Below, piece by piece: positions 23,791 through 32,419 of a stretch of 64,000 bases of DNA. Position numbers and translations under genes: made by a program. The notes beneath the pieces were generated by a model. It was given only the letters and a program-made list of their open reading frames with translations. It did not search any database and was not told where the DNA came from. Source of the DNA: UBA7985 sp002711265 (GTDB taxonomy: Bacteria > Pseudomonadota > Alphaproteobacteria > UBA7985); assembly GCA_965660945.1 (NCBI GenBank), contig CBFIBS010000004.1, positions 1 through 64,000 on the forward strand. Reading direction: 5' to 3'. How positions within the stretch are numbered: position 1 is the first letter of the stretch; every line of letters begins with the position of its first letter.

Positions 23791-24436
23791 ACCGCGCCAT
23801 CATCCCCCGCGCCACCTTGGCGGAGAAGCTGATCAGCGTCGGCTTGCCGCCGCGATATTCCCGGAAGCCGATGGTGATCACCGGTGCGGTGAAGGCCTTG
23901 CGGTCGGCTGCTTTCCAGTACTCGTTCGATGCCAGATTGATCAGCACTGGCGCGCCCGGGCTGGCGTCGAGATCGTCGAGCAGGCGCTTGGCAATCTGGT
24001 CTTCCCAGAAGGCGTAGAGGCTTGACCCCGCTTTGTTTTTCAGCCGCGTGCCCATTTCCAGACGATAGGGTTCGATCGCGTCAAGCGGCCGCAGCAGCCC
24101 GTATAGCCCGGAGAGCACGCGCAGTCGGTCGTTGGCCTCCAGCAGGTCGGCTTCGGTCAGACTCTGGGCGTCCAGACCGCGATAGACATCGCCTGCGAAC
24201 AGCAGCAGGGCCGCCTTTGGTTCCTGCTTGCCGAACCGCTTGAAGCGGTCGCGGTTGAGGGTCGCCAGATCGTCGGAAAGCTGCATCAGGGACGCCAGAC
24301 CATCGGCGTCGAGCTTGCGCGCCAGCCCGGCCAACGTCTTCGCCTGCTTCTGAAAGGCAGGCTCGGTGGTTGCGGGGATCGCTTCGGGGCTGGGGTCGAG
24401 ATTGAGCGACTTTGCGGGTGAGATAACGGCGAGCAT
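23624..24436 (-). CDS. yaaA: YaaA family peroxide-stress protein
   Basis: DUF328 protein of 270 residues. In E. coli YaaA limits intracellular unincorporated iron and damage during H2O2 stress. The start MLAVISPAKSLN is the family start; an upstream open frame to 24526 is not conserved-looking. Conserved segments are ISPAKSL, LFAGDVYRGLDA, LRVLSGLYGLLRPLD, PYRLEMGTRL and NLASNEYWKA. Its last 167 bases overlap the convergent helicase gene. Confidence 0.93.
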   Translation of the reverse strand: MLAVISPAKSLNLDPSPEAIPATTEPAFQKQAKTLAGLARKLDADGLASLMQLSDDLATLNRDRFKRFGKQEPKAALLLFAGDVYRGLDAQSLTEADLLEANDRLRVLSGLYGLLRPLDAIEPYRLEMGTRLKNKAGSSLYAFWEDQIAKRLLDDLDASPGAPVLINLASNEYWKAADRKAFTAPVITIGFREYRGGKPTLISFSAKVARGMMARFMIDGRVERPDDLKAFALDGYRFDPDLSSPEDLDLSVPGGRWTWVFSRPDPREAF

Positions 24437-24519
24437 GGATCGATGATCTCTTGTTTTTGTCGACGGCTTACCTTCGCATAAATGAATTGTAGCGGCAAAA
24501 AGACAATGGGTGCTTCGCT

Positions 24520-24569
24520 CGCGCATTATGCGCGTTTATTTGCTGGACTCATCGGTCGGGTCGAGTCCA
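24520..24569. repeat. Two palindromes in the yaaA-hisN intergenic region
   Basis: A perfect 15-base palindrome CGCGCAT-T-ATGCGCG at 24520-24534 is followed by an inverted repeat TGGACTC / GAGTCCA at 24544-24550 and 24563-24569. Both lie between the divergent yaaA and phosphatase genes, 84 and 44 bases upstream of yaaA and the phosphatase respectively. They are candidate protein-binding sites or mRNA hairpins; no known regulator motif was recognised. Confidence 0.45.
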
Positions 24570-24612
24570 CTTAAGGGCATGGTTCGAACTTGGGGTAGGG
24601 CGCGGGAATTCG

Positions 24613-25398
24613 GTGGTGATGTTGCCGGACGAGATTTGGGACTTTGCCGAGCGACTTCGGGCCGAAGCCGTGCCGGTGGTGGATCAGTACTTCCGCGCTG
24701 CCGATCTGGCCGTTGAACACAAAGCAGACGTTTCCCCGGTAACCCGCGCGGACAAGGCGATTGAACTGCGCTGGCGGGAGATGATCGCAGAGACCTTCCC
24801 TGACCACGGGATCGTGGGGGAGGAGGGCGACACCGTCGGCGCCGACCGCGAATTCGTATGGGTCCTCGACCCCATCGACGGTACCCGCGCCTTCATCGGC
24901 GGGTTCCCGCTGTTCACCAACCTGTTTGCTTTGCTGTACCAGCGCAAACCCGTCTTCGGCGGCATCTGCGCCCCGGCGACGGGCGAATGGTGGCTGGGTC
25001 AGACGCTGGGCGCGCGCCGGACCACCTTCCGTGGTCAGCCGCTGGCCAACCGCCCTGAGTTAGCGCTCAAAACCTGCGTGCTGTCGGCCACAGCGCCAGA
25101 CATGTTCTCCGCGGCCGAGTTCGAGCGCTTCGATGCGCTGCGGGCGGCCTGCGGTGATTTGCGCTACGGCGCTGATGCCTATGCCTACGGGCTGGTCGCG
25201 CTGGGGACGGTGGGCGTGGTGGCCGAGGCGAGCATGAACCCCTGGGACTTCATGGCGCTGATCCCGGTGATCGAAGGCGCCGGCGGCCGGGTCACCGACT
25301 GGGCCGGCGAGCCCCTGACCCTCGAGAGTGACGGCACCGTGCTGGCAGCAGCGACGCCCGCGCTGCACCAAGCCGCGCTGCATATTCTGAACGATTGA
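24613..25398 (+). CDS. hisN: Inositol-monophosphatase-family histidinol-phosphatase
   Basis: Mg-dependent phosphatase of 261 residues. Metal-binding motifs are VGEEGD, DPIDGTRAFIGGFP and the C-terminal NPWDFMALIPVIEGAGGRVTDWAG. The DGTRAF and segment spacing resemble the HisN subgroup that makes histidinol from histidinol phosphate; inositol-1-phosphatase activity is the alternative. Three starts (GTG 24613, GTG 24616, ATG 24619) are within three codons. It precedes tdk by 4 bases. Confidence 0.83.
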   Translation: MVMLPDEIWDFAERLRAEAVPVVDQYFRAADLAVEHKADVSPVTRADKAIELRWREMIAETFPDHGIVGEEGDTVGADREFVWVLDPIDGTRAFIGGFPLFTNLFALLYQRKPVFGGICAPATGEWWLGQTLGARRTTFRGQPLANRPELALKTCVLSATAPDMFSAAEFERFDALRAACGDLRYGADAYAYGLVALGTVGVVAEASMNPWDFMALIPVIEGAGGRVTDWAGEPLTLESDGTVLAAATPALHQAALHILND

Positions 25399-25402
25399 GA
25401 CC

Positions 25403-26104
25403 ATGACCGTGACCAAAGACAAGCCCGTTCAATCCGCCCCTGAAGCCGGGCAGCAGCCGACCCAGACCGTCTCGCTGGTCGAAGGCGGTGAGCGGCAGCC
25501 AAAGCCACCCTACGGCCACCTTTCGGTCGTCTGTGGGCCGATGTTCGCGGGCAAGACCACGGAAACGCTAAAGCGTATCCTCTGGGCCAAGAACGGGCGC
25601 GGGCAGTCTATCCGGGTGTTCAAGCCCGCCTTTGACCAGCGCTATGCCCGGCTGCAGATTGTCAGTCATGAAGGGCTGGCCGCCGATGCTGAGGCCGTCG
25701 TCGATTGGGACCAGCGCTCGCAGACGATGATCGAGGAGAGCATCGACGTGGTGTTCTTCGACGAGGTGCAGTTCTTCGAAAGCCCGAATTTCCGCGGAGA
25801 CATCCTGCAGATTGTCGAAGACCTGCTCGCCGCCGGGATCGACGTGGTCTGTTCAGGCCTCGATATGGATTGGCAGGGCAAGCCCTTCCCTATCATCGCC
25901 CACATGGCCGCCAAGGCCGATGAAGTGCACAAGCTGCGCGGGGTCTGCACGGTCTGTGGCCGGCCTTCAACCAAGACCTACAAGAAGACCGGATCGGGCG
26001 GTCAGATCGAGATCGGCGGCGCCGAGCTCTACGAGAGCCGCTGCACAATCCATTGGGCGGTTCCGGATCTGGAATTGACCCCCGATCTGTTTTACGGCCG
26101 ATAA
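25403..26104 (+). CDS. tdk: Thymidine kinase
   Basis: Type II thymidine kinase that phosphorylates thymidine in the salvage pathway. It has 233 residues, longer than the usual 190-205 because of a 35-residue N-terminal extension rich in Pro/Gln/Glu. The P-loop GPMFAGKTTE is near 47-56. The DEVQFF motif, the lasso domain with zinc ligands CTVC and a downstream C..H (SRCTIHW), and YKKTGSGGQIEIGG are present. It lies in a two-gene unit with hisN. Confidence 0.95.
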   Translation: MTVTKDKPVQSAPEAGQQPTQTVSLVEGGERQPKPPYGHLSVVCGPMFAGKTTETLKRILWAKNGRGQSIRVFKPAFDQRYARLQIVSHEGLAADAEAVVDWDQRSQTMIEESIDVVFFDEVQFFESPNFRGDILQIVEDLLAAGIDVVCSGLDMDWQGKPFPIIAHMAAKADEVHKLRGVCTVCGRPSTKTYKKTGSGGQIEIGGAELYESRCTIHWAVPDLELTPDLFYGR

Positions 26105-26175
26105 ACCGCCGCATCGCTGTCAACAATTTCGTGATTATTGAAAGTGTTAGCTTACATCTGACGCGATAATCGAGT

Positions 26176-26208
26176 ATTTATCCACATATGGGTGGGGATA
26201 AATTTATC
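26176..26208. promoter_or_regulatory. DnaA-box pair and nested palindromes upstream of L,D-transpeptidase
   Basis: The plus strand has a perfect consensus DnaA box TTATCCACA at 26178-26186. The minus strand has an 8/9 match TTATCCCCA at 26193-26201. Both sit in an inverted repeat ATTTATCC / GGATAAAT (26176-26203), and GATAAATTTATC (26197-26208) is a further perfect 12-base palindrome. The patch is AT-rich compared with its surroundings. It could be a DnaA-responsive promoter, a DnaA titration site or another repressor site. Confidence 0.5.
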
Positions 26209-26237
26209 GATCCCCGTTAAACCTCGAACCTGTTTTC

Positions 26238-27647
26238 ATGGGGATGAGCATGTTTGCTCGTGGTTTTAAGTTGCCGCATTGGGCCGGCTTTGCCGGTATT
26301 CTTGCGTTATTGCTGGTGCTGGCGGGCTGTGTGCCCGACCCCGGTTTTCGCGCCGGGATGCACAATCGAAATGCGCGCACGAGCGCCGTGTACATGACCT
26401 TCGGGCTCAAGCTGAACCCCAGTTTTATTAGTCAGTTAAAGACCCCGGCGGACGTCAGTGCTGCCGATTTGCGCGACTTTTACGATGACCAGCAGTTCTA
26501 CACGACCTTCTACCGCAACGGTAACTGGACCCGCGCGGGCGAGCTCACCTTCCAGACCCTCAAGAACGCAGAGTCCGAGGGCCTGCGGGCCGAAGACTAC
26601 CTGCCCGTGGGCATGCTGCGTCGCGCGTCGCTGGCGGGCAGCAACCCGCAGCAGAGCGACGTCTGGCTGACGGCCGGTCTTATGGCCTACGCCGAAGATG
26701 TCCGGCAAGGCCGCTACAACCCCGAGGCCCGCAACATTGGCCCGGATTTGCTGCGAGAAGGCATCGAGCGGGCTGACTTCGGCGTCTTCCTCGCCAGCCT
26801 GCCGCCGCAGGGGCGCAGCTATCGCGGTCTGCGCGATGTTCTGGGTGGCGCGGTCGGACCCGTCTCCAACGCCCGCAAGAAGCAGCTGGCAGTCAATATG
26901 GAGCGCCTGCGCTGGGACCACGAACCCTTCGGTGCCCCGCGCGATCTGCGCGTTAACATCCCCAGCCAGACCCTCGAAGTCTTCGAAGACGGCTTACTGG
27001 TGCGCTCCATGTCCGTTGTCGTTGGCCGTTCGAGCCGCAAGACCCCGGTTATGCAGGACCAGATCGTCTCGCTGAAATTCAGCCCCGACTGGACCCCGAC
27101 GCGCTCGATTGTGCAGGAAGACTACCTCAATCAGGCGCAGGCCGATCCAGCTTACTTCGACCAGAAGGGCTGGCAGGTCTATCTCGACGGCGAGCGCACC
27201 ACGTCTGCCTCGATCGACTGGACGGCTGTGGACCTCGACAAGGTCACCGTGCGGCAACCCTCGGGCGCCTCGAACGCACTAGGCGGGGTGCGCTTCTCGC
27301 TAACCAACAACCGGGCCATCTACCTGCACGACACCAATGCCCATAGCCTGTTCGACGAGCCCAAGCGGCTGTTCTCCTCAGGCTGCGTCCGGGTCGAGGA
27401 TGCCAGCTGGCTGGCGCACTGGATCATGGGCGGCCAGCCTGTCGCCATGTCGATGGAGCAGGTACAGGCGAACATGGCGCTGGGGACACCCAAGACCAAG
27501 CGCCTCAGCCGCGCCCTACCGGTGTCTATTTCCTACCTTACCGTCTGGGTCGATGGTGCGAACCACCTCCATTGGGAAGAGGACGTCTACGGCCATGACA
27601 AGCGGCTGGCGTCGAAAATGCGGTTTCCGCTGAGCTGGGGCACCTGA
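26238..27647 (+). CDS. Lipoprotein L,D-transpeptidase (YcbB-like, YkuD domain)
   Basis: Envelope enzyme expected to form 3-3 peptidoglycan cross-links. It has 469 residues with a lipoprotein signal ending at Cys31 (LVLAGC). The N-terminal region (45-210) resembles the YcbB accessory/scaffold region. The YkuD catalytic domain spans about 237-430 with IYLHDT...H near 361-369 and the active-site Cys383 in FSSGCVRVED. It is the first gene of a unit with a DM13-like protein and selO. Confidence 0.9.
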   Translation: MGMSMFARGFKLPHWAGFAGILALLLVLAGCVPDPGFRAGMHNRNARTSAVYMTFGLKLNPSFISQLKTPADVSAADLRDFYDDQQFYTTFYRNGNWTRAGELTFQTLKNAESEGLRAEDYLPVGMLRRASLAGSNPQQSDVWLTAGLMAYAEDVRQGRYNPEARNIGPDLLREGIERADFGVFLASLPPQGRSYRGLRDVLGGAVGPVSNARKKQLAVNMERLRWDHEPFGAPRDLRVNIPSQTLEVFEDGLLVRSMSVVVGRSSRKTPVMQDQIVSLKFSPDWTPTRSIVQEDYLNQAQADPAYFDQKGWQVYLDGERTTSASIDWTAVDLDKVTVRQPSGASNALGGVRFSLTNNRAIYLHDTNAHSLFDEPKRLFSSGCVRVEDASWLAHWIMGGQPVAMSMEQVQANMALGTPKTKRLSRALPVSISYLTVWVDGANHLHWEEDVYGHDKRLASKMRFPLSWGT

Positions 27648-27660
27648 TAAAAGGAGTGGA

Positions 27661-28356
27661 GTGGTTTCGGACGCGAGGTCTGATCGAAAGCAGATGACAG
27701 TACACGGCGGTGCACAACGGCAGAGAACCTATGTGTCCTTCGGTCTTGCGGGGCTGGTGGCTCTGATCGCTGGTGGGCTGTGCTTCGTGTTCGTGGTCAA
27801 CCCGGTCTGGTCGACCAGCGCCCAGATGCAGGCCGAGCGTCTCGAAGAGCAGCGCGCGGCCGAGCCGATCGAACCGCGTCCGCCTCGCGGTGACCGCACG
27901 TGGGAGGAAGAAGTCGCCCTGTTCCTCGATGACTACGTGCCAGAATTGATCGAACAGGATCTGGCGCCCTACGACGGCGTTGCGGCCGATGACTTCTTCC
28001 AGCTCAAGCGTGGGCAGCTATCCTTGTTCGCGGAGCCCGAGCGGCAGGTTGGGACCACCGAATTGTACTACATCCCCAACAAGACTTTCTTCGTGCGGCT
28101 GACCGATCTTAACCTGCCTGCTGGCCCGGGGTATCTGGTGGGGCTGTCCTACCTGCCGGCCCCCAATACCGGAGACGAGATCAGTCAGGCCCCGTTTATG
28201 ACTCTGTCGACCCTGCACCATTTCTCGGGAAGTCGAAACATCCTGATCGACCCGCGGCGTCTGCAAAACCGGGAGATGCTGCCCACCCGCTTTGAATCGC
28301 TGGTCATCTGGAACGCCAAGTTCAACCGGATCATCGCCACGGCAAGACTGCAGTAA
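27661..28356 (+). CDS. Membrane-anchored DM13-like domain protein
   Basis: Protein of 231 residues from a GTG start preceded by AAGGAG. One transmembrane helix lies at about 25-47, with the rest expected in the periplasm. Residues 115-231 show the pattern of DM13 domains: a strand ending VRLTDLNLPAGPGYLVGLSYLP, then a late segment LVIWNAKFNRIIATARL. DM13 domains normally have a conserved cysteine in the IWC position; here it is Asn. A redox role is therefore uncertain. An alternative ATG is at 27694. It is followed by selO with an overlapping TAATG. Confidence 0.6.
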   Translation: MVSDARSDRKQMTVHGGAQRQRTYVSFGLAGLVALIAGGLCFVFVVNPVWSTSAQMQAERLEEQRAAEPIEPRPPRGDRTWEEEVALFLDDYVPELIEQDLAPYDGVAADDFFQLKRGQLSLFAEPERQVGTTELYYIPNKTFFVRLTDLNLPAGPGYLVGLSYLPAPNTGDEISQAPFMTLSTLHHFSGSRNILIDPRRLQNREMLPTRFESLVIWNAKFNRIIATARLQ

Positions 28357-29852
28357 TGCCGATGGCAGAGCAGCAGTTTCAGCCCGCCAGCGACCACCTG
28401 AGCCTCGGTGAAGCCTTCTTTAACCGCGTAGAGGCCGCTGATTTCCCTGAAACCCGGCTGCGCTACGCCAACCGTGATTGGGCGGCGCGCATCGGGCTGG
28501 ACGGGATGCCGGACGAGCGCTGGCTGGGGCATTTCGGGCGGTTTGAGCCCTTTGAGGGCTCGCTGCCCCAGCCGCTGGCGCTGAAGTACCACGGCCACCA
28601 GTTCCAGCACTACAACCCCGATCTCGGTGACGGTCGCGGATTTCTGTTCGCTCAGATGCGAGAACCGGGAACCGGTAGGTTGCTGGATTTTGGAACCAAG
28701 GGCTCTGGCCAAACCCCCTACAGCCGCTTTGGTGACGGCCGTCTGACGCTCAAGGGTGGGGTGCGCGAGGTCCTTGCCACTACCCGACTGGAAGCGTTGG
28801 GGGTCAACACATCCAAGACCTTTGCGCTGATCGAGACCGGCGAATCCCTGCACCGCAACGACGAGCCATCGCCCACGCGATCTTCGGTCATGACCCGGCT
28901 GTCGCACGGCCACGTGCGCATAGGCTCCTTCCAGCGGCCCTATTTCCTGCAGGAGCCAGAACACCTGCGCCAGCTGCTTCGCTACGCCTGCCAGACCTAT
29001 GCTCCGGTAATTTGCGACGTCGCCTACGGCGCCGAAAACGGGCAGGGCGACGCCACTGCCGCGCCGCTGTTCCTTCGATGGGTCTCGGCGAACTGCGCGG
29101 AGACGGTCGCGGACTGGTTCGCAGCGGGGTTCGTGCATGGGGTGCTGAACACCGACAACATCAACATCACCGGCGAGAGCTTCGACTACGGACCCTATCG
29201 CTTCCTGCCGCGACTAGACCCGAACTTCACCGCCGCCTACTTCGATCACAGCGGTCTCTATGCCTTTGGCCGCCAGCCCGAGGCTGTGTTCTGGAACCTG
29301 CAGCAACTTGCGGGCACGCTGGTCGAGCTGACCGAGCAGTCAGCCCTGATCGCGGCCTTGCAGGACTACAGCCGGGTACTGGCGCAGGCGGTCGAGGACC
29401 GGCTGTTCCGCCGCCTTGGGCTGCGGGCCAGCGGCGACCGTGACGCCGATCAGCGGTTCCTTCAGATGTTTCTGGCCGCGCTCAAGACCTCGGGGCTGAG
29501 CTTTGACGAGACGCTGCACCGGGCCTTTGGCGGCCGGGCCTGGCCACAGGGTGACGACTGGCGCGAGGTCTCCGCCATGGCTGCAGGCTTTGCCGTCGAC
29601 CGGCCCGAGCGGCTCGATCACCCCTATTTCAGCGCAGACCGACCGACATCGCTGGTAATCGAGGAGATCGAAGCGCTGTGGGAGCCGATTGCAGAAAAGG
29701 ACGACTGGTCAGCCTTTGAGCAAAAGCTCGCAGACACCCGGACTATGGCAGAGGCTTACGGCTTCGACCCAGTCGTGGCCGACGACGGTCAAAAGGCGCT
29801 GGAAGCGGCCCTTGAACAACCCTCAGCAATAGGCACGGAGGTTCAGCCCTGA
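28356..29852 (+). CDS. selO: SelO family protein AMPylase (YdiU)
   Basis: Pseudokinase-fold enzyme that transfers AMP to protein Ser/Thr/Tyr residues and is linked to redox homeostasis. It has 498 residues. Family segments include YHGHQFQHYNPDLGDGRG, DFGTKGSGQTPYSR, GDGRLTLKGGVREVL, the active-site GVLNTDNINITG and DYGPYRFLPRLDP. The C-terminal end lacks the terminal Cys/Sec motif found in some SelO proteins. Start 28356 overlaps the preceding stop; Met at residue 3 is an alternative. It converges with the OmpA coiled-coil gene 9 bases away. Confidence 0.95.
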   Translation: MPMAEQQFQPASDHLSLGEAFFNRVEAADFPETRLRYANRDWAARIGLDGMPDERWLGHFGRFEPFEGSLPQPLALKYHGHQFQHYNPDLGDGRGFLFAQMREPGTGRLLDFGTKGSGQTPYSRFGDGRLTLKGGVREVLATTRLEALGVNTSKTFALIETGESLHRNDEPSPTRSSVMTRLSHGHVRIGSFQRPYFLQEPEHLRQLLRYACQTYAPVICDVAYGAENGQGDATAAPLFLRWVSANCAETVADWFAAGFVHGVLNTDNINITGESFDYGPYRFLPRLDPNFTAAYFDHSGLYAFGRQPEAVFWNLQQLAGTLVELTEQSALIAALQDYSRVLAQAVEDRLFRRLGLRASGDRDADQRFLQMFLAALKTSGLSFDETLHRAFGGRAWPQGDDWREVSAMAAGFAVDRPERLDHPYFSADRPTSLVIEEIEALWEPIAEKDDWSAFEQKLADTRTMAEAYGFDPVVADDGQKALEAALEQPSAIGTEVQP

Positions 29853-29861
29853 TCCTGGTCT

Positions 29862-32024
29862 CTATCGGCGGACAAGTTTGAATTCGATCCGGCGGTTCTG
29901 GCGCTGGGCGTTCTCGTCCTCACCCTCGACCAGAGGCTTGTGCTCGCCAAAGGCTGCGACCATCAGTCGGTCCGCCGGAATATCCGTGTTCTCGATCAGG
30001 AACTCGACCACGCTTACCGCACGCTGGGATGACAGATCCCAGTTACCGTAGGGCGAGAACAGATAGGGCTTGATATCAGCGTGGCCGTCGACGCGGATCA
30101 TGAAGTCCTCATCATCCAGGCTCGCGAGGATGCGTTCAAGCTGCTGTCCAAAGATACGCAGCTCTTCCTGCCCTTCACGGGAAAGGTCGGGTGAGCCAAC
30201 CGGGAACAGGCCATTGGACTCCAGCAGCAATCGTTCGCCGATCACCCGCGGTACGTAGCCGAATTCGGTCTGTGCGGTTTGCAGCAAGCGCTCGTAAAGG
30301 CGTTCACGGATCGCGGTCATTGCCGCGCTGCGGTCGATCGACATGTCCAGCGCGGCGGCAACATTTTCCGTGGCCTCTGCCCGGGCTTCGGCGGAGGCAG
30401 CAATCTCACCGTCTTCAATCAACCGCTGGGCCAGTTCCGTCGCCAGTGCACCAGCGCGGTCTTCGAGGTTGGCGTTGAAGGCTCGGGTCAGAGCGATCCG
30501 CTCCTGCTCGACCCGTAAATCAGCCTGATTGCGCAGGGTTGCGGTCAGTCGGGTCAGCTCGGCTTGCATCTGTGCCCGTGCGCGCTCATCGGCCTGCTCC
30601 AGCAGGGTTGCTTCACTGGCGTTCATCGACGCCGCCAGCGCCTGGGTCACACGCTCCGATACTGCGTTGGCGATGTCCGCTTCCATGGTCGCTTCGAGTT
30701 CGCTGAGCTGGGTTTCCAGCCGGAGTTCCCGTTCCGAGGCGGTTTCCAACAGCCGGATTTCCAGCGCTGCGACCTGGTCTTCCGCCACGGCGATGCGGGC
30801 GTCGGCCTCGGCTTGAACCACGGCAGCAAGGTCCGCCGCTGCAGCTTCGATACTGGCTTCGATGGCTTCGCGCTCGGCGGATACGGCCTCCAGCTGACTC
30901 TGAAGTTCAACCAGTTGTTCCCGCGCCTGCTGCTCGCGTTCGAGGGTCCGGCGCAGGGTATCCACCGCTGCATCAGCGGTGATTGGGTCGCCGTCGATCA
31001 GGACCTGCCCGCTGGCTTCCACACTGGCGCCGAAGCTGGCGATGGCGTCGACCACTTGGTCGCGATCGGCCCGGCTTGTGGCGACGGCTTCACGCAGGGA
31101 TTCCGCTTCGATCCGAAGTGCTTCGGTTTCGGTCTGAGCTGCGAACACAGCCTCTTCGGCGGGGCCGAGCGCGGCTTCAGCCTCGGTCTGGCGGGCAGTC
31201 AGGCGCTCACCCTCCAGACGGAGGGCTTCGAGCAGACGCTGGCGGGTCTGCTGCTCGGCTTCGATGTCTTCGATGTCGACCTTGGCGGCATCGATCTGGG
31301 TGATCAGGTCGAGCAGGGTCTGCTGCAGGGTGTCGCGCTCCGCGCGCATGTCGGTCAGCGTAGCTTCGATCTGCTGGCGCTCGATGATCAGCAGCACCGT
31401 GTCCGAGTCACCGATGGCTTCCAGCCGGTCGAGGCTCGCCTGTGAGAGTTCGGACAGCCGCTGCGTCTCGGCCGTCAGCGCGTTCCGTTCCAGCTGCAGC
31501 GCGTTGATTTGGCTCAGTGTACCGTCGTATTTCTGCTGCGTATCGGCCATTTCCAGCGCTACGGTCGCCAGCTCGGCCTCGCGGGCTTCGACGTCGCCCT
31601 GCAGGGCAAGGTTTGCCGCCTCAAGCGCAGCCTGTGCCGCCGCGTGGGCTGCGGTCAGCTCGACTGCCTGCGCGGCGAGGGCCGCTTCGGCTTCGGCGCG
31701 GGCATTTTCCAGGGCTTCAGCCTGCTCGGCGGCGGTTGCAGCGATCTCGTCGCTGCGGTCGCGCAGGGCCGAGAGCGCGGCGCTGAGGTTGACCACCGTT
31801 TCACCGGACAGGCCGGCCTGCGGCGTCGCCGGTACGTCGAGCGCGTCCATGATCGAGACCAGCTGCGCCTGATCTGGCGCGGAAACCACCACGAACCCGG
31901 CATCGGCAGAACTCTTTGGTTCGGCGAGCTGCGAGCCGAATTCGCTGCCCCGTCCCAACCAGCCAACCGCGCCTCCGGCAACGGCGACAACAACGGCAAG
32001 CACGGCAATCAGGGGCGGATTCAT
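29862..32024 (-). CDS. Long coiled-coil protein with C-terminal OmpA/MotB domain
   Basis: Predicted inner-membrane-anchored protein of 720 residues from MNPPLIAVL. One transmembrane helix at residues 4-24 is followed by about 500 residues of Ala/Glu/Arg/Gln-rich coiled coil (residues 75-565). An OmpA-like peptidoglycan-binding domain (585-720) includes IRVDGHADIKPY, NWDLSSQRAVSVVEFL and GEHKPLVEGEDENAQRQNRRIEF. The layout suggests a tether between inner membrane and cell wall. Earlier in-frame start codons add up to 12 residues. Function beyond peptidoglycan binding is unknown. Confidence 0.8.
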   Translation of the reverse strand: MNPPLIAVLAVVVAVAGGAVGWLGRGSEFGSQLAEPKSSADAGFVVVSAPDQAQLVSIMDALDVPATPQAGLSGETVVNLSAALSALRDRSDEIAATAAEQAEALENARAEAEAALAAQAVELTAAHAAAQAALEAANLALQGDVEAREAELATVALEMADTQQKYDGTLSQINALQLERNALTAETQRLSELSQASLDRLEAIGDSDTVLLIIERQQIEATLTDMRAERDTLQQTLLDLITQIDAAKVDIEDIEAEQQTRQRLLEALRLEGERLTARQTEAEAALGPAEEAVFAAQTETEALRIEAESLREAVATSRADRDQVVDAIASFGASVEASGQVLIDGDPITADAAVDTLRRTLEREQQAREQLVELQSQLEAVSAEREAIEASIEAAAADLAAVVQAEADARIAVAEDQVAALEIRLLETASERELRLETQLSELEATMEADIANAVSERVTQALAASMNASEATLLEQADERARAQMQAELTRLTATLRNQADLRVEQERIALTRAFNANLEDRAGALATELAQRLIEDGEIAASAEARAEATENVAAALDMSIDRSAAMTAIRERLYERLLQTAQTEFGYVPRVIGERLLLESNGLFPVGSPDLSREGQEELRIFGQQLERILASLDDEDFMIRVDGHADIKPYLFSPYGNWDLSSQRAVSVVEFLIENTDIPADRLMVAAFGEHKPLVEGEDENAQRQNRRIEFKLVRR

Positions 32025-32083
32025 GGTCTCAGTGATCCTCAAAAGCAGCAATGGGGTCACTAAAATGTAACGGCTGGGGGGCT

Positions 32084-32419
32084 TCAGCCCAAGCGCTCAA
32101 ATGGATTTTTTTCCGAAACGCCGTCGAGTTCAATAATCCAACCATCGGGATCCCGGTCGATCAGACGGCTAAAGTACTCAGAACTATCGGCTTTCAGCAG
32201 CGCCTGTTGCCGCCAGATCAAGCGACCGCTGTCGAAGTCCCGCTCCTGCACCAACAGGCAGTCTTCGTCTTCGAAATACAGGGTTAGGAGGCCGCGCTCG
32301 GAGTCTCCGCGGTGGCGGACGTAGAACCCGAGACCGTCCGCCGTTTGCAGGCGCTGGGCGGCGCCGATGGCCATTTCCACCGGCAGGCCGCCGAAGTCAG
32401 CGCTGCGTGGCTGGCTCAC
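32084..32419 (-). CDS. DUF1491 family protein
   Basis: Small protein of 111 residues. It matches the DUF1491 pattern: AAQRLQTADGLGFYVRHRGDSERGLL near the start and DRDPDGWIIELDG near the end. The family is mainly alphaproteobacterial and has no assigned function. The ATG overlaps the prfC stop by 4 bases (ATGA), so translation is likely coupled to release factor 3. No signal peptide or membrane segment is visible. Confidence 0.75.
   Translation of the reverse strand: MSQPRSADFGGLPVEMAIGAAQRLQTADGLGFYVRHRGDSERGLLTLYFEDEDCLLVQERDFDSGRLIWRQQALLKADSSEYFSRLIDRDPDGWIIELDGVSEKNPFERLG

Noticed and set aside
30564..31445. 293-codon frame antisense to the coiled-coil OmpA protein
   Set aside because: Reverse complement of Ala/Glu/Arg heptads; no independent coding signal.
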